Part shown: piece by piece, positions 27,462 through 35,860 of the stretch
How the letters are laid out: each line of letters starts with the position of its first letter
Numbering within the stretch: position 1 is the stretch's first letter
NCBI GenBank assembly: GCA_965219965.1
Contig: OZ244796.1
Span: 806,001 to 870,000 of the forward strand
DNA length: 64,000 nt
Direction of reading: 5' to 3'
Source of the DNA: G965219965 sp965219965
GTDB taxonomy: Bacteria; Pseudomonadota; Alphaproteobacteria; RS24
Position numbers and translations under genes: made by a program
Notes under the pieces: generated by a model
The model's input: only the letters and a program-made list of their open reading frames with translations
Told to the model about the DNA's origin: nothing
Database searches by the model: none

Positions 27462-27980
27462 TTAGGCCGCTTTGTCTTTCGCAGCATACGCGCCTACGAC
27501 CCGTGCCAGTTGTCCGGCAGGGGCTTGTGCCACACCAGCCAGTTTCGTGGCGGGTGCTTGCACTAAGCCAATCAGCTGGCCGCGCAAGGCGTCAAGTGAT
27601 GGCAGTGAGGCGAGATTTTTAACAGCTACTTCATCTAATATGGTTTCACCCATAATGCCGCCAAGCAAAATAAGGTCTTTATTATCCTTGGCGAAGTCGG
27701 CGGCGATTTTCGGGGCGGCGACCGGATCTTGCGAATAAGCAATAGCGGTCGGGCCGTTGAAAAGCGTCGTTAGACTTTCAGCAGATGTTCCTGCGAGAGC
27801 GCGTTTAACCAGACGGTTTTTGGTCACTTTAACCGTGCCGCCAACCTCTGCCATACGGCTACGCAAATCTTCCATTTGCGGCACCGTAAGACCGGCATAG
27901 TGGGTGACAACAACAACGCCAGCATCTGCAAAGACGCCGCCAAATTGTTCCACGAGCTGTTCTTTTGTCGCTCTATCCAC
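27462..27980 (-). CDS. rplJ: 50S ribosomal protein L10
   Basis: Stalk base protein, 172 residues from a GTG start at 27980 (VDRATKEQLVEQF), preceded by GAGAGAG. This matches the usual length and N terminus; an in-frame ATG ten codons upstream gives a non-homologous addition. Signatures: VVVVTHYAGLTVPQM, GTVKVTKNRLVKRAL and an Ala-rich C-terminal helix that holds L7/L12 dimers. Regulated probably by the L10 leader upstream. Confidence 0.93.
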   Translation of the reverse strand: MDRATKEQLVEQFGGVFADAGVVVVTHYAGLTVPQMEDLRSRMAEVGGTVKVTKNRLVKRALAGTSAESLTTLFNGPTAIAYSQDPVAAPKIAADFAKDNKDLILLGGIMGETILDEVAVKNLASLPSLDALRGQLIGLVQAPATKLAGVAQAPAGQLARVVGAYAAKDKAA

Positions 27981-28127
27981 TTTCTCTCTCCATGTGTGCA
28001 ACCCTTGCACACTTAGGGGCTTTAGGGATTATTCCCTGCCGCCGGTTCAGTTTCGTCATTCATTTCTATTAGAAATAAATGACACTCTTGTCCCGGGTTC
28101 AGCCCCGCCGATATATCGGCTAAAACT

Positions 28128-28183
28128 TGTCACCCGTCTATTCGGGGAATTAAGCAACCTATGGGTTACACCCGAAGTCTTGG
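28128..28183 (-). promoter_or_regulatory. L10 leader RNA (rplJ autoregulatory site)
   Basis: In the 274-base gap between rplA and rplJ, the minus-strand RNA has TTCGGG (28171-28176) pairing with CCCGAA (28141-28146), enclosing an AACC-CATA-GGTT hairpin. The sequences GCTTAATTC and TAGACGGGTGACA flank the stem. These match the conserved L10-leader pattern known from enteric bacteria, where the L10-(L7/L12)4 complex binds and represses rplJL translation. Further short hairpins lie on either side, for example TTAGC/GCTAA near 28196. Confidence 0.75.
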
Positions 28184-28254
28184 ACAGACCCGCCTTAGCA
28201 TAAGCTAAAACAGGTATTCCGCCGCGCCCTTACATAAAGGCGCGACAAAATTCT

Positions 28255-28998
28255 CTACGCACGCGCCGCACGCGCCGCGCCGCCAGTCGCACTGGCCGCG
28301 CCAGCCGCACTCGTCGCGCCCGCTACATCAATTTTCACCCCTGGACCCATAGTAGAACTCACAGCGATGCGCTTAATAAACGTGCCTTTCGCACCAGAGG
28401 GGCGCGATTTTTGCACAGCTTGCAAAAAGGCTTTTACATTGCCTGAAATTTGCTCTTCAGAAAAACTGGCTTTGCCAATACCAGCATGGACAATGCCCGC
28501 TTTTTCCACGCGAAACTCAACCGCCCCGCCTTTAGCGGCACGCACGGCTTCGGCCACATCATTTGTCACCGTGCCGATTTTTGGATTGGGCATTAAATTA
28601 CGCGGGCCAAGCACTTTGCCCAAACGGCCAACTAGGGGCATCATATCGGGCGTGGCGATACAGCGGTCAAAATCAATTTTGCCGCCCTGCACGGTTTCAA
28701 CCAAATCTTCTGCCCCGACCACATCGGCACCTGCCTTTTTGGCTTCTTCGGCCTTAGCGTCTTTGGCAAAAACGCCGACGCGCACTGTGCGGCCTGTGCC
28801 ATTGGGCAGCTCAACCACGCCGCGCACCATTTGGTCGGCATGGCGTGGGTCAATGCCCAAATTAATGGCCAGTTCAATGGTTTCGTCAAATTTGGCCGTG
28901 GCGCGTTCTTTGACCAGCTTGACGGCTTCTTCAACCGTGTAAAGTTTTTTCGGGTCAATGCCTTCGCGGGCGGTGGTGATGCGTTTTGCTTTAGCCAT
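28255..28998 (-). CDS. rplA: 50S ribosomal protein L1
   Basis: L1, 247 residues, L1-stalk protein and translational repressor of its own operon in many bacteria. Seen: FDETIELAINLGIDPRHADQ, VVELPNGTGRTVRV, GRLGKVLGPRNLMPNPKIGT. It ends with about 18 extra Ala/Gly/Thr residues beyond the usual terminus. Confidence 0.97.
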   Translation of the reverse strand: MAKAKRITTAREGIDPKKLYTVEEAVKLVKERATAKFDETIELAINLGIDPRHADQMVRGVVELPNGTGRTVRVGVFAKDAKAEEAKKAGADVVGAEDLVETVQGGKIDFDRCIATPDMMPLVGRLGKVLGPRNLMPNPKIGTVTNDVAEAVRAAKGGAVEFRVEKAGIVHAGIGKASFSEEQISGNVKAFLQAVQKSRPSGAKGTFIKRIAVSSTMGPGVKIDVAGATSAAGAASATGGAARAARA

Positions 28999-29000
28999 GC

Positions 29001-29429
29001 CTAACTCCTCACTTCCAAACCCATAGAGCGTGCTGAACCCGCAATCATTTTTTGCGCTTCATCAAGATCATTCGTGTTCAAATCTTTCAGTTTCTGCTCG
29101 GCAATTTCGCGGCATTGCTTCATGGTGACAGAACCCGCCACTTCCCGACCTGGTGTCGCACCACCTTTGGCCAGCTTGGCGGCTTTTTTCAAATAATAAG
29201 ACGCAGGCGGCGTTTTAATAACAAAAGTGAACGACTTATCTTCATAAATCGTCACAATGGTCGGAATGGGCATATTCTTTTCCATTTCCTGCGTTTGGGC
29301 GTTAAATGCTTTGCAGAAATCCATAATATTCAGCCCGCGCTGGCCCAAAGCAGGGCCAATGGGGGGCGATGGATTAGCAGCACCAGCTGGCACTTGCATT
29401 TTCAAATAACCTTCAATTTCCTTTGCCAT
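29001..29429 (-). CDS. rplK: 50S ribosomal protein L11
   Basis: L11, 142 residues, at the GTPase-associated centre. Signature N-terminal Pro-rich loop NPSPPIGPALGQRGLNIMDF and the C-terminal KDLNTNDLDEAQKMIAGSARSMG. Two bases before rplA. Confidence 0.97.
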   Translation of the reverse strand: MAKEIEGYLKMQVPAGAANPSPPIGPALGQRGLNIMDFCKAFNAQTQEMEKNMPIPTIVTIYEDKSFTFVIKTPPASYYLKKAAKLAKGGATPGREVAGSVTMKQCREIAEQKLKDLNTNDLDEAQKMIAGSARSMGLEVRS

Positions 29430-29497
29430 CTCTCGTTCCTTTCAACTCAAACGATTATGGTTGCGGTGCGGCACCATGCCTTCCGCAAATTTGCAAG

Positions 29498-30025
29498 TCA
29501 GAGTTTTTCAACCTGACCATATTCCAACTCAACAGGCGTTGCGCGGCCAAAAATAGAGACTGTGACCTTTAACCGTGCGCGCTCTTCATCCACTTCTTCA
29601 ACAAGGCCGTTAAATGAAGCAAACGGGCCATCGCTCACGCGAATTTGCTCACCCACTTCAAAAATAACTGAAGGCTTGGGACGTTCCACGCCTTCTTGCA
29701 CTTGGTTCAAAATACGATCCACTTCGCGCTGGGGGATAGGTGTTGGGCGATTTTCCGCCCCCAAAAACCCCGTCACTTTGGGCGTATTTTTAACCATATG
29801 ATAAACCTCATCCGACATATCCATTTTCACCAGCACATAGCCGGGGAAAAATTTACGCTCCGCATTAACGCGCCGCCCACGGCGCAATTCTACAACCTCC
29901 TCAGTCGGCACGAGAATTTCCTCAAAACAACCCTCAAGCCCCTTTTGTCGTGCCTGCTCTTGAATAGCGGCGGCAACTTTTTGCTCAAAATTGGAATAGG
30001 TATGAACAATGTACCATTTATGCAT
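29498..30025 (-). CDS. nusG: Transcription termination/antitermination factor NusG
   Basis: NusG, 175 residues. The NGN domain (WYIVHTYSNFEQKVAAAI, FPGYVLVKMDM) is followed by a KOW domain (EQIRVSDGPFASFNGLVEEVD). It couples RNA polymerase to Rho or ribosome. Lies between secE and rplK as in most bacteria. Confidence 0.97.
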   Translation of the reverse strand: MHKWYIVHTYSNFEQKVAAAIQEQARQKGLEGCFEEILVPTEEVVELRRGRRVNAERKFFPGYVLVKMDMSDEVYHMVKNTPKVTGFLGAENRPTPIPQREVDRILNQVQEGVERPKPSVIFEVGEQIRVSDGPFASFNGLVEEVDEERARLKVTVSIFGRATPVELEYGQVEKL

Positions 30026-30044
30026 TGCTTACACTCCAATCGCG

Positions 30045-30236
30045 CTACTGGCCAATGCCCGGCAAAAAGCTCACGGCAAAACTAAATACTTGGTCAGCGA
30101 GCAGAAAGAAAATAGAAGCCAAAGCCGCCAAAATAAAAACCATAATGGTTGTTACCATTGTTTCTTGCCGTGTCGGCCAAGTGACTTTGCTCACTTCATT
30201 GCGGACTTCTTGGACAAATTTCAACGGGTTTGACAT
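30045..30236 (-). CDS. secE: Protein translocase subunit SecE
   Basis: Single-span SecE, 63 residues: amphipathic helix PLKFVQEVRNEVSKVTWPTRQETMVTT followed by one membrane segment. The VTWP motif is diagnostic. Partner of SecY in the translocon. Confidence 0.95.
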   Translation of the reverse strand: MSNPLKFVQEVRNEVSKVTWPTRQETMVTTIMVFILAALASIFFLLADQVFSFAVSFLPGIGQ

Positions 30237-30286
30237 ATCTGACTCTCAATTCCAAAGCTCACATCTCTAACTGGCGGGTCTCTGTC

Positions 30287-30362
30287 TGGCAGGAGTGGAG
30301 GGACTTGAACCCCCAACCCCCGGTTTTGGAGACCGGTGCTCTACCAGTTGAGCTACACTCCT
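30287..30362 (-). tRNA. tRNA-Trp (CCA anticodon)
   Basis: Full cloverleaf on the minus strand: acceptor AGGAGTG/CACTCCT, anticodon loop CTCCAAA giving CCA, GGTTCAAGTCC T-arm, and encoded CCA end. Located between tuf copy 2 and secE, the common bacterial arrangement. Confidence 0.97.
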
Positions 30363-30394
30363 AAAGCAGAACCGGCACGCGGCAATAGCCTATC

Positions 30395-31585
30395 CTATTC
30401 AATGATTGCTGATACGACGCCGGCACCGACGGTGCGGCCACCTTCGCGGATAGCAAAGCGCAGCTTTTCTTCCATCGCAATCGGCACAATCAATTCAACT
30501 TCCATCTCAATATTATCGCCCGGCATCACCATTTCCGTACCCTTAGGCAACTGGCAAACACCCGTCACATCCGTCGTGCGAAAATAAAACTGAGGCCGAT
30601 AATTGGTAAAGAACGGCGTATGACGCCCACCCTCTTCCTTCGTGAGGATATAAGCCTCAGCCTTAAACTTCGTATGCGGCGTGATAGAAGCCGGATGACA
30701 CAGCACTTGGCCACGCTCCACCTCTTCACGCTTGGTGCCACGTAGCAAGACACCGACATTATCGCCCGCTTCACCACTATCCAGCAGCTTGCGAAACATC
30801 TCAACACCCGTGCAGGTGGTCTTTTGCGTATCCTTAATGCCGACAATCTCTATCTCTTCGCCCACATTAATAACCCCGCGCTCCACACGACCCGTCACCA
30901 CTGTGCCGCGCCCCGAAATAGAGAACACATCTTCAATTGGCATTAAGAAAGGCTGGTCTTTAGGCCGTTCCGGCTGTGGGATATAAGAATCCACCGCTTC
31001 CATCAACTTCATAATGGCCTCACGGCCAATTTCATCATCGCGCCCTTCTAGAGCCGCCAGAGCTGAGCCTTTAATAATCGGTATATCATCGCCAGGGAAT
31101 TCATAAGAAGACAGCAATTCGCGGATTTCCATTTCAACCAAATCAAGCAGTTCATTATCATCAACTTGGTCAACCTTATTCATAAACACCACCAAAGCTG
31201 GCACGCCCACCTGACGGGCAAGCAAAATATGCTCCCGCGTTTGCGGCATGGGCCCATCGGCGGCATTAACCACCAGAATAGCCCCGTCCATTTGCGCCGC
31301 GCCTGTAATCATGTTCTTCACATAATCCGCATGGCCCGGACAGTCCACATGGGCATAGTGGCGGTCTTTGGTTTCATATTCAACATGAGCCGTAGAAATC
31401 GTAATCCCACGCGCCTTTTCCTCAGGGGCTTTATCAATATCAGCATAATCTGAAAACTCAGCTCCGCCGCCTTCCGACAGAACTTTCGTAATCGCCGCCG
31501 TCAACGTCGTCTTACCATGATCAACATGACCTATCGTGCCTATATTGCAATGCGGCTTAGTCCGCTCAAACTTTTCCTTTGACAT
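30395..31585 (-). CDS. tuf: Elongation factor Tu, copy 2
   Basis: 396 residues, one residue different from copy 1 at 10701-11891 (Ile for Val in IPI[VI]KGS). All GTPase motifs intact. The 3' 460 or so bases are identical to copy 1, while the middle and 5' part carry roughly 30-40 mostly synonymous differences. Flanked by tRNA-Gly and tRNA-Trp. Confidence 0.98.
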   Translation of the reverse strand: MSKEKFERTKPHCNIGTIGHVDHGKTTLTAAITKVLSEGGGAEFSDYADIDKAPEEKARGITISTAHVEYETKDRHYAHVDCPGHADYVKNMITGAAQMDGAILVVNAADGPMPQTREHILLARQVGVPALVVFMNKVDQVDDNELLDLVEMEIRELLSSYEFPGDDIPIIKGSALAALEGRDDEIGREAIMKLMEAVDSYIPQPERPKDQPFLMPIEDVFSISGRGTVVTGRVERGVINVGEEIEIVGIKDTQKTTCTGVEMFRKLLDSGEAGDNVGVLLRGTKREEVERGQVLCHPASITPHTKFKAEAYILTKEEGGRHTPFFTNYRPQFYFRTTDVTGVCQLPKGTEMVMPGDNIEMEVELIVPIAMEEKLRFAIREGGRTVGAGVVSAIIE

Positions 31586-31650
31586 ATCGTCATCCTATTT
31601 TTCAATCGGCTCTTCCGCAGAGCCTTTGCAATTAACTTGCTCCCAATATG

Positions 31651-31724
31651 GAGCGGGTGAAGGGAATCGAACCCTCATCTTCAGCTTGGAAGGCTGTTGC
31701 TCTACCATTGAGCTACACCCGCAG
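31651..31724 (-). tRNA. tRNA-Gly (TCC anticodon)
   Basis: Cloverleaf on the minus strand: acceptor GCGGGTG/CACCCGC, anticodon loop CTTCCAA giving TCC, T-arm GGTTCGATTCC, encoded CCA. Part of the Tyr-Gly-tuf-Trp string. Confidence 0.97.
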
Positions 31725-31772
31725 GTTAAACCTGCTCTGAAGAACCATCCCAACACCCGTGCAAATGCAACG

Positions 31773-31857
31773 TGGTGGAGGGAGTTGGATTCGAACCAAC
31801 GTAGGCATAGCCAACGGGTTTACAGCCCGTCCCCTTTAGCCACTCGGGCATCCCTCC
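31773..31857 (-). tRNA. tRNA-Tyr (GTA anticodon)
   Basis: 85-nucleotide class II tRNA with a long variable arm on the minus strand: acceptor GGAGGGA, anticodon loop CTGTAAA giving GTA, T-arm GGTTCGAATCC, encoded CCA. First gene of the tRNA/tuf/secE/nusG/ribosomal/rpoBC unit. Confidence 0.97.
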
Positions 31858-31916
31858 TAAGGGTGCCGCATTTGTCAGGTTTCGGAACAATGCCCCGACC
31901 GTGCCGAACAGAGTGG

Positions 31917-31945
31917 GTTATTGACGCTAACCCCCCATCTGTCAA
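31917..31945 (-). promoter_or_regulatory. Promoter of the tRNA-Tyr ... rpoC operon
   Basis: Minus strand: perfect TTGACA (31940-31945), 17-base spacer, AATAAC (31917-31922). About 60 bases upstream of the tRNA-Tyr 5' end, the position expected for a strong tRNA promoter. Confidence 0.6.
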
Positions 31946-32050
31946 GCATTTTAAGCACAAAAAGCGAAAAACACCCTATGGAGAAAATGACGTAAAGCCT
32001 TCCCATAAGATAATTTGCACAAATTTTGTTTGAACCTTATAAGCACTGGC

Positions 32051-32872
32051 ATGGCGAAGCGCAAGCATTCAAAACGGGGACGGGGTGAAAATCCGTCTCA
32101 TAAGCACAAAAGCCCCTTTCACAAAGGGGTTGAGGCGCATTTGCTGTTTGGGATTCATGCAGTGCGGGCGGCGTTGACCAACCCCGAACGTACCTTGATT
32201 GAGCTACAGGCGACGCAAAATGCCCTGAAAGAGTTGGCCGATACGCTGGAAATCCGCGCTAAGAACGGCTTTGCCCCGCTTAAAATCACCCCCACCGCGT
32301 CTGAAAAGCTCAGCCGCTTGTTTCGCGCCGATACGGTGCATCAAGGCGTGGCCTTACGCGCCCATGCTTTACCAGAAGTCACACTGGACGCGGTCATGGC
32401 CAGCGGCAAAACCCTGCTGGTTTTGGATAAAATCACCGACCCACGGAATATCGGCGCAATTATGCGGGCGGCGGCGGTATTTGGCGCGGGCGGCGTGATT
32501 GTCACCCGCCGCAATGCCCCGCCCAGCGATGGGGCATTGGCCAAAACCGCATCTGGCGCGGTGGAGCATGTGCCTTTTGTGCCTGTGGCCAATTTGGCAC
32601 GCTGTTTGGCGCATCTGGCTGAAAGCGGCTATACCACGCTTGGGTTAGACGAGGCGGGGGAAAGTCTTTTAGCCGATTTTCTGGCCACGCCCCCCGCCCC
32701 AAACCCCATGGCATTGGTTTTGGGGGCAGAGGGCAAAGGCTTGCGCCGTTTAACCCGCGAAAATTGCGCCCAGCTTGTCCGCCTGCCGCATAACACGCCC
32801 CAAGACGCGCCTTTTGCTTGTTTGAATGTTGCCACCGCCGCCGCCATTGCGCTTTACGAATTGTCACGCTAA
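32051..32872 (+). CDS. rlmB: TrmH-family rRNA 2'-O-ribose methyltransferase (RlmB-like)
   Basis: 273 residues from ATG 32051 (MAKRKHSKRG); an earlier in-frame ATG at 32015 would add 12 residues. N-terminal substrate-binding domain (LLFGIHAVRAALTNP) then a SPOUT fold with LDKITDPRNIGAIMRAAAVFG, LGAEGKGLRRL and a C-terminal NVATAAAIALYEL. RlmB methylates 23S G2251 in E. coli. Its position beside tRNA-Tyr is typical for alphaproteobacteria. The 3' end overlaps the convergent P-II-like gene by nine bases. Confidence 0.9.
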   Translation: MAKRKHSKRGRGENPSHKHKSPFHKGVEAHLLFGIHAVRAALTNPERTLIELQATQNALKELADTLEIRAKNGFAPLKITPTASEKLSRLFRADTVHQGVALRAHALPEVTLDAVMASGKTLLVLDKITDPRNIGAIMRAAAVFGAGGVIVTRRNAPPSDGALAKTASGAVEHVPFVPVANLARCLAHLAESGYTTLGLDEAGESLLADFLATPPAPNPMALVLGAEGKGLRRLTRENCAQLVRLPHNTPQDAPFACLNVATAAAIALYELSR

Positions 32873-33163
32873 AGAGCTATGCAAGGTCGGCTTGGTCATG
32901 CACAACATGCCATTGCGTTGCTCGTGCAGACCCGCCAATTCATAAACATCGGCAAAAACCTGCTCGGCCATATCGGCATCCACCATTAAAGAAACAATAT
33001 CCACCTCACTGGCCGCGCCGAATTCATTAAAATCAAATAAATCCCCCGCCCGCCCTGCTTCAACCGTCAAGGCGTGGATATTTTCATAGCCGTTTAATTT
33101 TTCGGCGAGTTTTTCGGCCAGTCCTTTTTTGAAATGGCCGTGAATTTCAACCATCTTCTTCAT
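32864..33163 (-). CDS. P-II-like small regulatory protein (second of pair)
   Basis: 99 residues with a ferredoxin-like P-II layout: beta strand MVEIHGHFKKG, helix GLAEKLAEKLNGY, then a strand/loop, VDIVSLMVDADMAEQVFADVYEL and GMLCMTKPT. No canonical T-loop tyrosine is visible. It overlaps the preceding P-II-like gene by four bases (ATGA), so the two are translationally coupled. Likely a sensor for the DUF1538 membrane protein encoded upstream; ligand unknown. Confidence 0.7.
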   Translation of the reverse strand: MKKMVEIHGHFKKGLAEKLAEKLNGYENIHALTVEAGRAGDLFDFNEFGAASEVDIVSLMVDADMAEQVFADVYELAGLHEQRNGMLCMTKPTLHSSLA

Positions 33164-33543
33164 GCCGCGCTGCCTTTGGATAAATCTTTGGCAATGCGCT
33201 CCAGCACATATTCGGGAATATAAGTGGCCACGCGGTCAAGCGCGAACATGCACATAATGCCCATGCCCGGCTTGTCTAGCTCACCGGCCAGATACATAGA
33301 CTCAAACACCCTATCGGCCTGTTCAGCCGATACAATAATCCGCACCACTTCTTTTTGCTCATCAATGGTTACGCCCATCAGCCCCATGCGCTCGCGTATG
33401 CCTGTGCCGCGTGCATATTGCACAATCGCACCTTGCGCGCCGACATTTTGCGCCGCTTTAACCACCTTATCCGCCCGCCCTTGTTGGATAACGCAATTAA
33501 TTAAATACACATCGGTTAAATAGGTAATTTGTCTTTTACTCAT
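33160..33543 (-). CDS. P-II-like regulatory protein (first of pair)
   Basis: 127 residues. Features of P-II family regulators: INCVIQQGRADKVVKAAQNVGAQGA strand-helix, the ARGTG motif next to a T-loop-like stretch, EVVRIIVSAEQADRVFESMYL and GIMCMFALDRV. AGGAG precedes the ATG. Lies 14 bases downstream of the DUF1538 gene. Classic GlnB/GlnK partners (amtB, glnA) are absent nearby, so a role in gating the adjacent membrane protein is more likely than general nitrogen control. Confidence 0.78.
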   Translation of the reverse strand: MSKRQITYLTDVYLINCVIQQGRADKVVKAAQNVGAQGAIVQYARGTGIRERMGLMGVTIDEQKEVVRIIVSAEQADRVFESMYLAGELDKPGMGIMCMFALDRVATYIPEYVLERIAKDLSKGSAA

Positions 33544-33557
33544 TGCACAACTCCTGC

Positions 33558-35300
33558 CTATCTACGCGCCGCACCACTTCCGGCCTGATAAGCCGCTACG
33601 GTTTTTTGTTTGAATTGAATAAATAACCCCATGCTTAAAACGGCAATAATCGGGCCAATAGAAGCCATAGACAAAATGCCAAAGCCTTCCACCGCAGAAA
33701 CGGCATCGCCCAGCCCCAGCCCCATGGCCAGCACAAGCGGCACAGTTATCGGGCCAGTGGTAACGCCCGCACTATCCCATGCGACATTCACAAAGGCTTC
33801 GCTAGAAAATAATGTTAACAGCAAAGCAATGCCGTAAAGCGGGATAAGCATGGTGGCTAAATCTAAAACAAAAACAATTTTTGCCACGCCCAGCGCAATG
33901 CCGCACGCAACGCCGCATGATACGCTATACATCAGCATTGATTTTTTGAACGCGCCATTGGTGAGATTTTGCACTGTCTGCCCCAGCGTGTTAAGCGCGG
34001 GTTCGGCCAGTGTCGCGCCAAAACCCAAAACCCACGCAAAGCCAATAATAATCATCAGCCCCAAAAAGCGGCTATAAATGGGCGAAGCGTGCATTTGCTC
34101 AAGCTGCATAAAAGCCGCTGGCAGAGACGCGCCCGTTTGCACCCCAATCGCGCCCAGCCCATAAGTCAGTCCGATATTAAACAAACACATGCCCAAAACC
34201 GAAAGCACCAGCCCGTAAAAAGTAATCAGCCGATTGGGGATTTTTGAACGCAGCACCACATGCAAAATCAGCAATAAAAAAATCACCAAAGGCAAAATGG
34301 CTTGCACGCCCGTGACAATTTCAACTAAGGGCGTTTGTGTCCATAGGCTTGGCGTGGCTGTGCCAGATGCAATGGATTGCGTGGCTTGGGCGATAATTTC
34401 TTGCGGTGAAATTTGTCCCGCCACATAAAGCGATAAAAGCAAAACCGCCGCAATGGGCAAAAGCGACGCAAGCGTGACCACGCCGAAGCCAGATAAAGAA
34501 CTATCCCCCTTGCCCGCCGCAGAGGCAATGCCAATGCCGAGCGATAAAACAAGCGGCACAGTTACAGGGCCCGTTGTCACCGCGCCGCAATCCCAAGCCA
34601 AGCCGAGCAGCACGCGCAAATCTTCATCTTGCCAAAAATAAACGGTGAGCAATAATATCGGCACAAGCGCGGCGAAAATAAGCGGCTTGAGCGACCAGCC
34701 ATATAAAAACCGTACCGTGCCAAGCACAGCCGACAGCCCCACCCCCGCGCCGACCAGCAAAACAAGCTCCATTGTGCGATTATTCAGTAGCTCATATAAA
34801 TAAGGCGCGCGCACAGGGTTCACCGACGCGCCAAAAGCCTGCAACGCACCAATGGCAGGTTCGGCAAAAGTCACGCCAACGCCTAAAATGGCAATAATAA
34901 TAAGCACCAAACCCGTGGACGCTTTTTTCGGCAGGCGGTCGCCAATCAATGTGCCGAACGGCATAAGCCCAACACTTAACCCTTCCATAAAAATCGCCAG
35001 CCCTAAAATCACCGCGCCTAATCCAATGGCGAGATTCATGGCTTCATCAACGGGCTGGCGCAAAATAAGAAGTTGGAACAAACATAAATAAGCCGCCAAT
35101 GGCACGACGGATTTTATCTGCTCCATCATACGAATGCCCGAATAAGGTAGCAAAAGCGACAGCGCACGGCGTGGCGTAACCTTAATACGGCGTGGCCGCA
35201 AAGATGTGTCATCACCCTCAATCGGTTTTGGGGTTAATAAATTGTAACTGATTTCACGATGCTGGAGACCAACCTCGCTTAAAAGATTTGCGTAACGCAT
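33558..35300 (-). CDS. DUF1538 duplicated membrane protein
   Basis: 580 residues from ATG 35300 (AGGG five bases upstream; a GTG two codons earlier is possible). About 14 hydrophobic segments fall in two homologous halves. Each half has a DSAGVTTGPITVPLVLAMG-like element (first copy WDCGAVTTGPVTVPLVLS, second WDSAGVTTGPITVPLV) and a GFGATLAEPAL / GVTFAEPAIG element. This internal duplication is typical of DUF1538 and suggests an inverted or tandem-repeat transporter. Substrate unknown. Two P-II-like genes follow in the same operon. Confidence 0.85.
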   Translation of the reverse strand: MRYANLLSEVGLQHREISYNLLTPKPIEGDDTSLRPRRIKVTPRRALSLLLPYSGIRMMEQIKSVVPLAAYLCLFQLLILRQPVDEAMNLAIGLGAVILGLAIFMEGLSVGLMPFGTLIGDRLPKKASTGLVLIIIAILGVGVTFAEPAIGALQAFGASVNPVRAPYLYELLNNRTMELVLLVGAGVGLSAVLGTVRFLYGWSLKPLIFAALVPILLLTVYFWQDEDLRVLLGLAWDCGAVTTGPVTVPLVLSLGIGIASAAGKGDSSLSGFGVVTLASLLPIAAVLLLSLYVAGQISPQEIIAQATQSIASGTATPSLWTQTPLVEIVTGVQAILPLVIFLLLILHVVLRSKIPNRLITFYGLVLSVLGMCLFNIGLTYGLGAIGVQTGASLPAAFMQLEQMHASPIYSRFLGLMIIIGFAWVLGFGATLAEPALNTLGQTVQNLTNGAFKKSMLMYSVSCGVACGIALGVAKIVFVLDLATMLIPLYGIALLLTLFSSEAFVNVAWDSAGVTTGPITVPLVLAMGLGLGDAVSAVEGFGILSMASIGPIIAVLSMGLFIQFKQKTVAAYQAGSGAARR

Positions 35301-35386
35301 ACTCACCCTACTCAACTAACTATGGTCAGATTAGCAGAAATTTGGGTGTTTTGTGAAATAAAATCGCCGCGCCGCCTATACTTGTT

Positions 35387-35860
35387 TCAAACTGTGACTT
35401 TTTGCGGCACGGACATTAAAATCGCGGTCATGGCGGCGCAGGGTTTGCTTTTTTCGTCTTGCCATAGCTTACAGGCAACAGTGGTTGACCGACGGCCAAA
35501 TTTCAAAACTTCCGCCGCCGCATAGGTGGTTTTGGTGTTGCACGGGCGCAAATATTGCGTGGTTATGTTCAAAGGCACGGGGATATTGGTATAAAAAGCC
35601 TCTATTTCTGGCTTGAGGTCATGCGCCAGCATATACGCTTGGGCGGCGGCTAAAATGGCGGCGGTTTCCATGAGGCTGGCCAATGCGCCGCCATGTATGC
35701 CGTCCACTTCGGCATTGCCGAGCAATGTTTTGGAAGCGGGCAAACGCAAAATCAAATCGGGCTGGACGGCTTCAACTTCAACGCCCATAAAATCCGTAAA
35801 AGCAATATCTTTGAGCAAGGCGGTTAAAGTTTTATCAAATTGGGCAAGCGCGGCGGTCAT
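35387..35860 (-). CDS. PaaI-type hotdog thioesterase
   Basis: 157 residues, one hotdog domain. The VDGIHGGALASLMETAAILA helix carries the HGGA motif of PaaI/YbgC-like acyl-CoA thioesterases; a conserved Asp/Glu partner in the long helix is Glu in SLMET. Overlaps the upstream hotdog gene by four bases. Substrate not predictable. Confidence 0.85.
   Translation of the reverse strand: MTAALAQFDKTLTALLKDIAFTDFMGVEVEAVQPDLILRLPASKTLLGNAEVDGIHGGALASLMETAAILAAAQAYMLAHDLKPEIEAFYTNIPVPLNITTQYLRPCNTKTTYAAAEVLKFGRRSTTVACKLWQDEKSKPCAAMTAILMSVPQKVTV

Noticed and set aside
10701..31585. Two tuf genes as evidence of assembly duplication
   Set aside because: Different flanks and many silent differences in the 5' part; two tuf copies in exactly these contexts are normal for Proteobacteria.
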